Below, in pieces: positions 1 through 12,345 of a stretch of 64,000 bases of DNA (within the stretch, counting starts at the first letter, position 1; each line of letters opens with the position of its first letter). The position numbers were made by a program, and so were the translations under genes. Source of the stretch: Hericium rajendrae (lineage: Eukaryota; Basidiomycota; Agaricomycetes; Russulales; Hericiaceae); assembly GCA_033439255.1 (NCBI GenBank), contig CM065880.1, positions 1,054,001 to 1,118,000 on the forward strand. Direction: 5' to 3'. The notes beneath the pieces were generated by a model. The model saw only the letters and a list, made by a program, of their open reading frames with translations. It did no database searches and was not told where the DNA came from.

Positions 1-2713
1 AAGACGTGCTTGACAGCGAAGATCGCAGCGTGGACCGCAGATTGATTCATTGACCTCCGCGGAGACGATTTAGAAAACATGTTGACACGGTGGATTGATC
101 GGCGTGCAAGCTCAAGCACGGCATGAACGACCCAGCGATAACAGAAATTTCGAGGCCCATGGTATACAAAGAAATGCTCATGTCCACTCCCCGGCATGGA
201 TGTAAATTGTAGGTTGTGACGGCTTCTTTTCTTCTGTTGGACAACATTCCCGTAAGGCATGGTGAACCAATGAGGCCCAAACTCACCTATTTTTACTTCA
301 TCTGTTTGGGAACATAGCGTGGCATACACGAGATTCTGGGAAAGATCATCAAAAGTCCGACATGAGACTTGGGCACGATTTCCCAGATTGCCGTGTAATG
401 TAGCATAGGTAACATCAACCTTCTCGCTGCCACGCAACTTCAACACTGTGAAAGTACATACTGGGCGCTTCGAAAGCACAATACCCGCGATTCTCTCTCG
501 ACAACGTAACAAGTGCCCATCGAGGGAGAAAGAGCGCGTGAGCTGTCGATGCGCAACGACTGAATGCAAAGAATATTGACAGAGAAGATCACGCACTCTC
601 GTCCGCGTGCACTAAGGTGCACCAGCGTTGATGCCTGAAAGAACGCGGTGAAGCGGCGAGCTTTTGCTTGCTTGACAACCTCGCAATGCAGCCATCTGGA
701 GACGAGAACGTATGGACGGGATAAGGCTGGCGAATTATGCAGTACTGTGCAGGAGTCTTAAACATGAAAACGGATGTGCGGTTGGCTTTCTACATGGAGG
801 AGGATCATAGGTGAGTCTCACCAGATTTAATTGAATAGCGTGATATGTTTCTGGACAGATCAACTTCAAGATGAGGCTCAAGCGGGCAGCCTCATTCACT
901 GATTGGTTGATGGGGCCTTACGGGAGTGCTGTCAAACAAAAAGAGTCGCCATAACATTGGTTCATGCTGGGGAAAGGCGTCCCGTGGTCTTCCGTGGTGC
1001 AACAAGTAGCTCGCAATACACACGGTCTTATTCAAGTAGTGCTCGAGATCGCGAAGTCCTATCATAGTCTATCGCAGAACATCAGTCAGTCAAAGATGCG
1101 CGATAGACTTATGATCATACGCATGGACATACACAACCCTGTGAGACAGAAGACGCTGATCAGTGCCCGTGGCATCGCGATGATGTTGACGGCGGTAATG
1201 CGCATGCATTTGAAACAGTTCAGAGGCGCTGGCGCGACGTTTCATTTGCATGCGATATGGATAGCTGGCAACGAAAAGGCTGTCATTATCGCGATAGTGA
1301 TCATGTTATTGTTCTGGCTGGAGGTAAGTGTAGCTTCTTAGAGCAAGCTGTGCATATTATTGGGTGATCAGGCATTCTCCGTCGACGCCAAACGGAACAT
1401 ACGCATATGGATATAGAAGGCTTCTTTGAGCAGAACGAGAACATGCCAAAATGGGAAATCTCAACACACAAGCGCCAGGCGGCAACATGAGATGATGGCG
1501 GAGGTACGCCGCGCGAACTGTCGAGCGGTTCGCGCCCTTTCGCGCCCATAGCAGGGTATTGGTTCCCAGCGCAAGGCCTGGAAGAATTATCATGGCCTAT
1601 TCTGCAGGTTGTCTGGGTAGTTGGTGCAATGGGCTGGATATCGAGCAGTGCACAATCGGCCTGTGTACATGGCGTGTTCCTGGTTTGGATTTCGATTGCC
1701 CTGAACAGTTGGAGGCCGTGTGACGCTCGTGATATGGACGGGAGTTCAAATCGGCGATATGAACTTGTCTTGATAGGCCACGAGGCCTGGCGTGGAGATC
1801 CTCGCGGAGCTTGCTATATAAGGTAAGTCTTTACCCTGAAAAGGAAACGGCGCACGGATGCCATGTTTCCGGGCATGCACGCATGGTCCCTGGAGCGTCA
1901 GGCCAAGATGACATTGTCGCGTGCAAGTCATTGATTGTTCTGGAAGATGGTTGCCACGAGTGTAAGTATATCAGCTGTGTATCACCTCGAACGAAGTGGC
2001 GATGTCGCTGTCAGATGGCCACGGAAGTCGACCGTTTGATGACAGAAAGCGGCGACGACGATGAACTTACCATGCGGCAGCAGAATACAAACGCCTACTG
2101 CGCCGCTGATGGAGGAACGCATATGACCATGGCGAACCGGTTTTGTGAGCCGTGCAGAGCGGAGACAATTGATGGCAGGCGTAGTGGGAACAAGGTTTTG
2201 GCGTCTAACTGGACAGAAAAGGCAAGGCCTGGACTGGAAGACGCTCGCGAGGAAGATAGGAACGGCTGACGTAAGAAGGATAGGCTGCAATTTGCAAATG
2301 ACCGCTTCAGCCACAACTCATTGAACTCCTCCGGAATCAAGTCGACATATCGAATTTCGCAGCCGAACTGCCGTCCGACGTGGGCTCTGTCGACGGACCG
2401 TGCCACAACACACAACGACAACGGAGGCAACGCAAGCGCGTGTGCGATGACGCTGCAGATTGGCGTGACGGAGCGTGAGGGCGAATGAATTGAACTGAGC
2501 GTATTCGAAGGCTAAGAACGGAGCTTCTTGGGAGCAATCACGAAATCAGCGAGAGACCATCACCTGGTCTGCTGCAATCGGTTCACGCTTGACACCACTC
2601 ATCCAAAGCCGGCATTCCCCCTACATAGCTTTTCTTGCTGCCCCTTACTCCTTCCGCCTCTCTCTCTTCCCTCCACTTCTCTTCTTCCTTTCGTCCCCCA
2701 TCCCCTTGCTCCC
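1..2713. other. Gene-poor left edge, no supportable gene
   Basis: I see no recognisable protein family, RNA gene or mobile element here. The longest open stretch that could be an exon is 964-1341 (+), about 125 codons ending in a hydrophobic segment, but it has no recognisable domain and no convincing splice partners. A possible short exon at 764-811 is followed by a good donor (GTGAGT), yet the reading stops soon after the next acceptor. The composition is less GC-rich and less codon-like than the genes to the right. It could hold the 5' flank of the next gene, a degraded gene or a non-coding transcript. Confidence 0.5.
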
Positions 2714-5135
2714 ATGAGTCGCCGCGCTCATTCCATGATGCCACCCCCACCTCTGGAGCGTGACGTCGTCATGGGCCCTCCGCCCCTTCCAGGCCAGACT
2801 CCTCTAGCGACATCCATCTCTCAGAACACCCCGTCAAAAGACAGTAGAGAATACGTAGAAAAGTATTATAAACTCAAGAGGAAGTACTTCGACCTCGAAG
2901 AGGTAACTTCTTTTGCACCATGTTTTTTCGGCACCTTTCCTCACGACCCTGCCTAGAAACACAAGGAGATGGAGGACGAGCTCAGGCGGTCAGGAGAGCG
3001 CAATCTTCGCATGAACCAGGAGCGGGGGTACGTGGCAGAGATCGACTTCCCAGCCCACCCACTGATCTTTCTCCAGTGCTCTCCTCGATCGAATTCTAGA
3101 ATTAGAATCTCTCTCAAACGGCGCTTCTTCCAATCAGGCCGATCGTCATGCCCCGCTTCAGCCACCCAGTACAGCATTCCCCCGTTCCCTCATCTCGACG
3201 CGCGCACAGACCGCCTTCGCATCTAACCTCAGAGAAGCCGTCGAGGAGCTTGACACTGAGGACACTTCCGTCGACCCCTTGCTCACTTCACGTCATGTCG
3301 GTCCGCAAGCACGGAAGCGCCGGGAGGAAGAGTTGAAAGAACGTGCAGAAGAGGAAGCTCGCGAGGCCCGCAAGACGTCCAAAAGAAAGGGCGGCCCTAG
3401 TGGCGCTATTTCGGGAAAAGCAAGGACATAGGCGCCCCCTTACCTTTGCTCCGGGGCCTTCCCCAAGCGGCCCTTCTGGCGGAACATCGCAGACGCTGGT
3501 CTCTACGTCTGGCAAGCGTATCAGGATCAAGCCGCCAGCACCGGCGCAGGCGCCTCCAGACCTGTCACCACTCTCTTCTCATCCTGGCCCAGAAGGTCAC
3601 CATACCAGTCAGTTCGTGCACAACGCCGGCATTCCGATAAGCCTTCCGCCTGTCGGATCTCCTGGATCACCGTTGTCGTCTTTACCCTCAGATGGAGGCG
3701 ATCATTATATGGGTAGGGGCGCTTCTCACTTGCGGTTTTGGACCGGAGAACATGGGCACTCATGGCTTACTTCAGAATACATGATGAGTGTTAACTCATC
3801 TAATCCCTCCGATATCCAGCGTCATGCCAAACCAAAGCGATTGAAAGCGCATACAGTGACTTCAAAAAGCTATAGCATCCCGACAGTGCCACGGGATCGG
3901 AAGAACCGCCCTTTATTGCCGCTCAACGTCGGCATCATGACTGTGATCAGCCTCGGGGAGGTGTGCATGAGAGAGCATTTCCATACGGAACGTTACATTT
4001 TCCCTGTGGGTTACGAGGTGACAAGGTGAGAGCTTTTCTATGTGCGTCATATGTCAGGTTGGACCAATCGGTGACGTCGCATCGCTTCTTTGGTAGACGC
4101 TACTTGTCGGCGCGTGACCCCAACGCAGAGGTCGTGTATCACTGCACGATCCTTGATGGTGGTGATGGTCCAAAGTTTCAAATCGTCGCCAATGATATGC
4201 CTGACAAGCCCATCATTGCCGGCACTGCAACGGCGCATGGTCTGTCGTCGTACGTGCCGCGAATCATGTCCGAAATCGCCAACACAGCAACTCTGTGTCA
4301 GGGCCAGACTTTTTTGGCCTTGGGCAGAATACCATCAAGCACCTGATTCAGGAGCTTCCAAATGCAGACCGCCTCAAGGACTATGTATGGCAGCATTTCA
4401 CGGAGGGAGGGTAAGACCGTTTCACGACATTGTCTGATCAAGCGAGACTCATAGAACTTAAGCAGACCGCTCGGCGGACGCCACGCGGCTGTCATCCCCG
4501 CACTGCCGGAAGATTATGATAGCGCAAACAACAGCAGCGAACGCCAGGAGTCCAAAGGTTCTGCAGATTACTCGCTGGAGGGCGACGTCCCCATGTCCGA
4601 TATCCGAGTCTTGCCACCAGAGCACATCTCCCCGCATCCTTATGCGTATCACGAGCGTAGGGGTTCACGCGCAAGCAATGGCATCCCGGAAGACCTGCCG
4701 CCGCCTCCCTCAGCGCATGTCACCTCTCACTCCCATTCACACTCACCGCCAATGCACCGAGAGGCGTATGGGCACGGCCCACTCCCCCCGCTGCACACGC
4801 AAGTACCGCCACATCCCCGCGCAGTCGCACATGGTCACCACCATCGTCATCCACACGGGCCCGGCCCGTCTAGCTCTCACTCGGACTCGCGCTCACCACC
4901 ATACACCCATCAACCACTGCCGCCCCTTCAGGCTCAATCACCGTATCTCGCGAACTCGCCACCAGCGCACGCGGCTCCTGTGGCGCCGCCACCGGTGCCA
5001 CCGACGTTTGCGAGCATCATGAACGCGTACCCGGCGCCACCTTACGCGATGTCGCCGCGGCCAGGGACTGCGTCAGACCAAGGGAAGGGAGGCTCTGCTA
5101 GTCATCACAGCGGAAGTGTGAGCGGGGACCCGTGA
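2714..5135 (+). CDS. FYRN/FYRC-domain protein (TBRG1-like, chromatin-associated)
   Basis: The protein starts MSRRAHSMMPPPP and passes through a short coiled-coil/basic segment (EYVEKYYKLKRKYFDLEE, then a Glu/Arg-rich stretch around 3290-3420). It carries an FYRN motif near 3900-4025 (LPLNVGIMTVISLGE, YIFPVGYE) followed across an intron by an FYRC motif at 4100-4410 (AEVVYHCTILDGGDGPKF, then GPDFFGLGQNTIKHLIQEL). The tail to 5135 is rich in His, Pro and Ser. FYRN/FYRC pairs occur in trithorax/MLL methyltransferases, JmjC proteins and TBRG1; with no SET or JmjC domain here, a TBRG1-like nuclear cofactor is the best match. About six short introns are needed. The FYRC frame changes phase at GG 4232-4233, where one G seems missing. 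A second phase change near 3410-3440 is likely too. Confidence 0.75.
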
Positions 5136-6505
5136 GGATCGCACATTTTTGTTGGTGCGTGCCAGACTGCTCTGCGCATGTGGCGGCTTTGCTGACTTTC
5201 GTGTTGCAGGACATATGGTATTTGATTTGTCTCTACTTCCGGCTCTTCACCTGTCTCGGTCGACTGTTTGCTTCTCTAGTCTTGATGATGCCCGTCCTGT
5301 TTTACGATTATTCGCATCTAGTATTCGTCTCGTCCGCCCCACTCGCTCATTGTGTTTGTCCCTGTTTGTTAATCCAGCTCTCAATGCATCCCTCAATATC
5401 CAGAAACGTAATTTACCTCGCTCATTTTCCATCTATGCCCATCAAGTTTGTTAATCCCCTTGCTTGCTCAATGCATCCCTCAATATCCAGTAACGTAATG
5501 TACCTCGCTCATTTTCCATCTATGCCTATCAAGTCTCTCAGCTCGACATATACGATTCGGGCTTCGTTGTATGCGTCATTCGTGGCATTGATTACAGATG
5601 GGCCAGACCTTCCGTGCTGAGTCCTGACCATGCGCGAATGCTAGGTCGCTCTTCCATTCACTTTTTCGTCTGCTATTCCACATACGCCTGTAGCCCGTCC
5701 GTTCGCAGGACACACCCACCTGCAGACGGCGCGGGCGCCCAGCGCACCGCACCGGGGTCGGGGTCTGCGCTCGCTAAGCGTACGACCGCCTCCCCATAGC
5801 ACGCAGGCACGCTGGGTATCGAGACACGGCTACATTATGTATTCCACGAGTGGTTACTTATGAAGTGGAAAGCCCCATGTGGGGACTCCGCCCGTTGCGA
5901 GGACCGTGCCGGGTATTTGGGGTAGTATGTGGGGCTAACATACGTTCCTTCTTAATTTTCTTTCACGACGATTTTGTGGATTTTCCGTGTGGTTGGAGGC
6001 TAGGCTTTTCTTTGCGTGCTACGTATGTAGTTCGTAGGATCGTTTGGTTGGACACCCTTTGGAATGACAATCTGAATCGTTTCTATGTCCGTTGTCAAGA
6101 CGGCAGTGTTTTGTGAATGCTTTGATGTCGAGGATCACCGGGATGGGCAGCAAGATTCTCACGGGTGCAAACGCAAGCCTCGAGACGGCAGGCCAGGCTT
6201 TGCCATCGTCCGTCTCTACCTGCTCGTCGTCCGCCGCATCCTTCTTCTCTAGATCTTCGTGTCTGGTTTGTCTCACCTTCACATCACTTCTGGTGCCTTT
6301 ATCTAACTGTGTGGCAGGAAAGTAGAGCTGGGACCAACGAGGGCCCCACGTGGTTTTCTCTGCAGGTGCATCTAGTTTCATCAGTTCGTTCAGTTCGACT
6401 CGTGCATCTGCCCCGCCCACCCACACCATCCGCCCCGCCCCAGCTCTTTCATTTTCATTTTTCCCGCATTTTCTTGATGTTCTGCCCGTCACGCTGCCTA
6501 GTGCA
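5136..6505. other. 3' flank and intergenic stretch, no gene
   Basis: This holds the 3' flank of the FYR gene and the 5' flank of the next gene. Pyrimidine-rich sequence with a tandem duplication lies at 5364-5533. Open frames at 5132-5620 and 6019-6999 (opposite strand) have no recognisable domain and atypical composition, so I leave them out. The stretch 6370-6505 is C/T-rich, as is common just upstream of basidiomycete start codons. Confidence 0.55.
5364..5533. repeat. Imperfect direct tandem duplication, two units of about 82-88 bp
   Basis: Unit 1 begins at 5364 and unit 2 at 5446, both with GTTTGTTAATCC. Both then contain AATGCATCCCTCAATATCCAG and CTCGCTCATTTTCCATCTATG in the same order. 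The units differ by a few substitutions and by a small insertion (CCTTGCTTG) in unit 2. It lies about 230 bp after the FYR gene stop codon, so it probably sits in the 3' UTR or just beyond. Confidence 0.85.
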
Positions 6506-9500
6506 ATGACCTCCCGCCCGCAATACACACACAAGCGGCGTCCTTTGTCCGCCATCTTCCTGGGGCCCATCACCAACACCCCGCCCGATCTCCCCAGTCT
6601 CCCCGAGCCCCCGAGCCCCGGCGCGCACTCCAGCGGCTCAGGGCTTCCCTCGCCGCCGGCGACGAACTCCACGGGCAGCGGCAGCACGGGTGACAATAGC
6701 ACGCACGGCGGCAGTCTTCGGCGGCGCGCAGCCTCGGACGCGAACGCAACCCCGGACATGCTCAATAAGTACGACAGGTCATTTGGTTCGGGCTCGACGG
6801 TGTCGAGCCCGGAGGACGAGGGCGGGTTCGACGATGAGGACACGACGGCAAAGATGGTGAACGGGCGGCGGCGGCAAGCGTCTGCCGAGAACGCGATAGC
6901 GCTGCAGCGTGTCCGAAGCCTCACGGAGCGGAATCGCATGGTGCGTGCCGCTTTGAAGTGCGCTTGATTTTTGTGCTGAAGAATGCTCGGACATGTCAAT
7001 TTTCGCGGATCGCCACGCCTTGCTCCGTATTCGTGAACGCCCTCGCGGCCTGTATGCGTGTGATGATGGTGCGTAGGCTCTCGATAAGCTATCTAGGCTC
7101 AACACACCATCACCCTCGACCATGTCACGATCATCTCGCTCCCCGTTGCCCGCTCTCACTGGCCCGGGGCCGGGTTCCTCGGACTCTGGCCGCTCGTCTT
7201 CTCGTCTTTCCCATCACACGCATACTCATTCTGCACCGACCGGCCGCGATCGAGCAAACACACGCTCTGGTTCCGAAACGGAGCGCGAAAGTCAGCAACC
7301 CTCTTCGAGCTACTACTCTTCCGACGACCAGTCCGAGACTCCTCCCTCATCACTCTCCCATGCGCATTCAGGTGGTGGTAGATTCAGCAGCCGGAGGAGA
7401 GGCGGCTCGCTGCCCGACTCCCCTGAAACGAGGAGACCGCGCGATCGCAGTCGCGGCTCTCACCGGGGCCGTCACAGCGCACACCTAGGAAAAGAGCGGC
7501 GATGGCGTCCACCTCCGATCGAGGCAGGGAATATGGGCAGGACACCACACACGATGTGACGACAGCGGCGTTGGCGGCGGTGGCATCTATGCGGCAGCGC
7601 AGCCCTTCAACCAGCGGCGGAAAGCGTTCGAGGCAGCCACTGCCAAAGGAATTTCGTGAGAGCAAAAGAAGCAGCTTGGATGGCAGGGTCTGTAGCATTT
7701 TCTTTGGCATCGATGCTGCTGCCCATCCTGATGATTGCGTAATAATGCATGCTTTGCCCTGCAGCCTCCAAGCCAGCCCACAACACCGCACCGCGATCGG
7801 CACTATGTCACGTCGCGTAATACGCCGTCGCCGAAAGCGTCGTCCGCAAACTCGTTCTACCACAACCAGGTGTCGCCTAGGCCGCAGCGCACCCGATTTT
7901 CAACCGTACGCGAGCTCACGCGGAGACACCAGACAAGATGGGTGTCCGAGGACTTATCAAATGTGATGTCGTCTGCGCATGAGGAAGAAGACGATGAAAG
8001 CTACATGGACCGGCCGATGTCGAGTGGCGGGCGCGTGCGACAGCAAATGCAGCGCGGCGGGAGTGGCGGTATGGAACATTCTGTCGGCACCCGTCTAGTC
8101 GGTGGAAGCTTGCGTGCTGCCGGGATTGGGATGCGTCATGCGAATGACGAGGATGTCTTCCGCGCTGAGGAAGAGGCCGCCGCCGCCGCCCGTGGCCACA
8201 GACGACCACGCTCGAATGGCACCCCTTCGGTGAGGAGTTCAGAGTGGGATGAAGGGCAGAGCACGAGCACTGCGGGGCCGAGCAGAACGACTGGATCGTC
8301 AAGAGCATCAGATCGGCTGTACGACCCACGCACACCAGTCAACACGACGTCAAGATTCAGGGAGAGCGCGGCGCATATACTGGGCCGAATCTGACCAGGC
8401 CTGCGACGTCGATGGCGGATTATCACCACGGAGGCGACATGCCCCCACCGAGGACCGCACCGCAAGCCTTGCGCACCTACAAGTCGACATATACTTTCGA
8501 ACGTGATCGAGAGGGCATAGGCTCCGAAGCGAATTCGGGTGCGAGCGGCAGCAGGGATGCGGGACCAAGTCGACAGGCAGCGTATTCTTTGCCGCCGCTT
8601 CAGGCCCCAAATTTGCAGGAGCGGACATACGGCTCGCCGCGCGTGCGCATGAGCAGGCTCAATGGTAAACAGAAGGTGCTCTCCGCGGCGGACGAAGCGG
8701 CTATCGAACACCTGAAACTAATGGACGACTCGCTCGTCGTTTTCGAGACGCTTCTCTCGCGTCTTCCGCCCATGGGCAACACTACCACATCCATCATCCC
8801 GGAGCTGTTCCGCGACGCACAAAGCATCGTGCGGTACTCGGAGCAGGTCAACGGGATGCTGAGAAACGGCACGAACCGTGCGCTGGAGCGGCAGATCGAG
8901 CGCGAGATCGTGGACGAGTCGGAGGTCATCGACATGGTGCAGCTCTGGCGGGACGTGGGCAACGACTTCCGTGACTGCATGCGTGTGAGCGACGAGCTGG
9001 TGCGGACGATGACTGGGTTCTTGATAGGTGTCGGCAAAGTGCTCAGAGACTCGGGATCGACAACTGCGGGCCTGCAGCATCATCTGCGCGCGGCCAGTAT
9101 GGATGAGGACGCGGCGAGGAGGTTGGTAGGAGACGGGCGGTCGGCAACGGGGAGCGGACGGGGAGTGGGCCGGGGAGTGATAAACGCAATGGACCGGGAA
9201 GTGATAAGAGGAGCAGTACGGACGGGGGTCGCAGTGCCGAAACAAGACGGAGTTGGGATCTAGTTCGGCTGTCGGACAGGGAGCGGGACAAAGACCGGGA
9301 CAGAGAGACGCTGCGGAGGTCGTCAAGCCGCATGGACGCCATCATCGCAGGGAACCGACCATCTTCCTCTTTGCTGAAGGAACGAGATAACCAGCCAGTT
9401 GGGAGGCGAATCGACCTGGGTGCTGATAGCCCATTGCCCGCGCCTGCGCCTGTACCAGCGAGCGTATCCCGTAACGGTCTCTCGAGTCTCACTGTGTCAT

Positions 9501-10335
9501 CATCGACAAGGCGCTTGTATACCCCAAGAGATCGCGATGAGCATACGCCAAATTCTCTCGCAAAGATTGGGTTGGTGACCATCCAATCTCAGGAGAGCAT
9601 GCACGACTACGAACCTTCGCCAACGCCTGCACCTCGAGTCCAGCCTCAGTCGAGCGCTGACCGGCGCGCTCTGGCGCTAGCCCCGCTCTCGATCCCTGCG
9701 CCACTTCCAGCCCTCCCCTCTGAATACCAGCTCAGCCGACGGGTCTCAGCAGGCTCTGGTCCTCGAAAAATATCGACAGCTTCGAACGTCACTGTGCGTG
9801 CCAACACAGGCATCAGCGTCACGACTCCGAGCACGACCACTGCCGTCACTCCGCACACTGTATCCAATAACTTCACCCCTGACAAAGCCTTCTTCCCCCA
9901 GACGCGTGGCGAGCCGTCATCATCCACGTTGTCGCGGAAGCCCATGTAACATTTTCGCGTCCGTCTACGATCTCCGTAAACGCGCTCAACGGACTTGCAC
10001 AGCGGGACACCACGCGGCGGCGCACGAACTCGCAATCCTCGTCCGAAATGGCTGTCCACGACGAGCCCATCTCCGCGACGTCTGCGCCGCTGGGCGTTGT
10101 CAGCACCCCGGTCGCCCGCACACCGCGCTCGGGATCCGACACGGAGCGTCCGTCGTTGACGACGATTGGCCGGCGGACGCTCGGGCCTCGTGGGCGCGTG
10201 TCGCTCGATGAAGCGCGGGAGGGTGAGATGCGGAGGATCGGGGATAGAAGCGGGACGAGTAGTCAGGCGCAGACTATGGTGCTGCCGTCGACCAGGAAGG
10301 AGAGGCGGAGAACGATCACAGAGATCTTCTCATAG
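6506..10335 (+). CDS. Large Ser/Arg-rich protein with a conserved helical core, function unknown
   Basis: The likely start is MTSRPQYTHKRRPLSAIF. Exon 1 ends at 6940 and a clean intron (6941-7076, GTGCGT to GTAG) leads to LDKLSRLNTPSPS. Most of the protein is low-complexity Ser/Pro/Arg sequence. The only globular-looking part is 8670-9080, an alpha-helical block (AAIEHLKLMDDSLVVFETLL, RDAQSIVRYSEQVNGML, DMVQLWRDVGNDFRDCM). I do not recognise this as a named family; a cytoskeletal or cell-cycle scaffold is only a guess. The reading phase changes near 7420-7490, near 9125 and at CCC 9941-9943; restoring one base at the last site gives KPHVTFSRPSTISVNAL and continues to the stop at 10333-10335. 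Just after the core, two short NGPGSDKR-like repeats appear in the better frame at about 9165-9210. Confidence 0.6.
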
Positions 10336-11223
10336 TCATCCCACGTGCGATATTCTCTTGGGTTTCATTCTATCGTGGTAAGTCTCCGCTATATCGTTGT
10401 CGGGCTTGCTAATGAGCAATCCGCCATCAGTAACCATCTCAAATGTTTCATTTCCCTTTTTCATGTTTTTATTAGGTTCGGTCATGCCGACCTTCTTATT
10501 CTTCCATCATAACGGACTAGTCATCTTCCTTCAAACTGTGCCAACCCCTTCCTTGAAGCCCATCTGATGACGCACGGCATTACACCCTGATGAGGCGTAG
10601 ATAACTCTCCCTTCCGTGTCGCTTTTCTTCTTCTCCTTTCCTCTCCCCACCTTGTGACATTAGGTGTCTCTTTAGCAGCAACTCCCACGTCGCGGTTATG
10701 TTTATGGCTTCTTCAATGCATGCACGAGTATGATTCAATGACGCAGTGTGCCCGAATGTCTTTCTTGTTATCTGTTTGACGACGAATACGTACTACCTAG
10801 TATTACAGAGCTGCATAGTAATGAGATGGCAATTTGCCTGAGGGTTGGCTGGCGTGATATCCTTACTGAGCAAAGTGCCGGTGGACTCAGTCCCCGTGGA
10901 GATTGACATTTTGACTGCCCATCGCAGGCCAGTCCACCAGGATGAGCCCTGACCTAGCACAAGCGCGAATCGCGACGGCCCGTCTGAGCTGCGAAAGGGA
11001 TATGTAACACGCTGCTCCTCCGCAAAGAACAAAGCCCTTAGCCTGCGATCTCGCTACCCCGCGCATGCCACCAGGCGTCCGAGTCCATCCCATCTCCGCC
11101 AGACACCCGCTCGACCTCGATCTCGATCCCATACTTGTGATATCGGCGTTCATCCTCTGCCTTGCCCTTGCGAAACGCGGCCTTGAGCTCTATTTTGTCT
11201 TGACCACGAGCAGACGAAACGAG
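10336..11223. other. Intergenic, no gene seen
   Basis: This stretch holds the AT-richer 3' flank of the Ser-rich gene (T-rich runs at 10440-10500 and 10615-10640) and the 5' flank of the coiled-coil gene. I found no domain-bearing frame, RNA gene or repeat in it. Confidence 0.5.
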
Positions 11224-12345
11224 ATGCCTTCGTACAAGAAGTCGTCGAGTGGCGCGCCCGCGGATACCGCGGCGAAGAAGAGTGGCGCCGGCATGCAGGT
11301 GCGTCTCGTCCGCACCATAGCTCGGACGCGGAAATGCTGACGAGGCGGCGCGCAGATACCGAGCCTGATCAAAAGCGGCGCCTTGAAAGCGGGCGCGAAG
11401 CCGTGGAAGCGCGACAAGCTCCGCGCGCTTGTCAACGGCGGGAATGACGCGCCCACGGCGGACGAGTACCAGCGCAAGCTACAGGCGCTCGAAAAGGACG
11501 TCGCGCAGACGATGGCGAACCTGAAGACGATCGCCGCGGAGAGCAAGCGGCGCACGGCCGCGCTGGAGCGACAACGCGACGCGTCCATGGCGCGCGCGCG
11601 AGCTCGAGGCACTGCTGTGGACGGAGCGGCATCGCATGGCGGTGTCGAGTGCGAGATGCACCGAGCTCGAGGCGTGGGCGGCGGATCTGGAGGACCGGCA
11701 TGTGCGCGCGGTGGAGGAGCGCGTGTGGACGGCGGAGATGCACCGGATGCAGGTGGACCGGCTGGAGGGGACGCTGCGGTGGTCGGGCGAGGTGCTGAAG
11801 CAGAAGGTGCTGGAGTTGGAGAATTCCGGGAGGAGCTGGAAACGGCGAGGACGGAGAATTCGTGGCTGGAGAGGGAGTACGTGGAGTTGGACATCACGCC
11901 GCGGCCGGGGCGAGAGGCGACGACGACTTTGAGCGCGGACGAGGACGAGGAGGACGAAGACATCGCGATCATGCCGTTCCCCGCACGCCGAGCGTCCAGT
12001 CCGCCTTATTCCACCCCCACCCGCGCCCGCGACCGGCCTCTGCTGCGCACGGGGGTCCTGATCAGCCAGGCGCTGCAAGCCCATGGCAGTCCGCCTCCGG
12101 ACTGCACGTTCGAGATGCTCGCGCAATGCGTGCCCCGGCCATTGGTGTTTTCACCACCCGGGATTCCTGCACCGCGCGGTAGGACGGAACGGAGGGCACC
12201 TGATGGTCGGCAATCGTTGATTCCGCGGCCGTCGAATGTTGGGATGGGATTGCTGAATGGCGGTGATCCGTTTGCGACTCCGTCCAACGGAGAGATAGAC
12301 AGTGAAAATGCTCAAGATACTGAGGAGGATGGTTGGTTGTTCTGA
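11224..12345 (+). CDS. Coiled-coil protein, function unknown
   Basis: Exon 1 (11224-11298) encodes MPSYKKSSSGAPADTAAKK and is followed by an intron ending at 11355 (CGCAG). Exon 2 opens with IPSLIKSGALKAGAKPWKRD. A strong coiled coil follows, read best in two frames: KLQALEKDVAQTMANLKTI up to about 11595, then ELEALLWTERHRMAVSSARC and VDRLEGTLRWSGEVLKQKVL in a shifted frame to 11825, then REELETARTENSWLEREYVE back in the first frame. The C-terminus is acidic (DEDEEDEDIAIM) and then proline-rich, ending EEDGWLF. The two phase changes (a CG dinucleotide run near 11590-11602 and TT at 11824-11825) cancel, so one frame stays open throughout but loses the heptads in between. No family is recognised. 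Confidence 0.6.

Noticed and set aside
5132-5620. Protein-coding gene after the FYR-domain gene
   Set aside because: The frame overlaps the tandem duplication, lacks a domain and begins at the stop codon of the previous gene.
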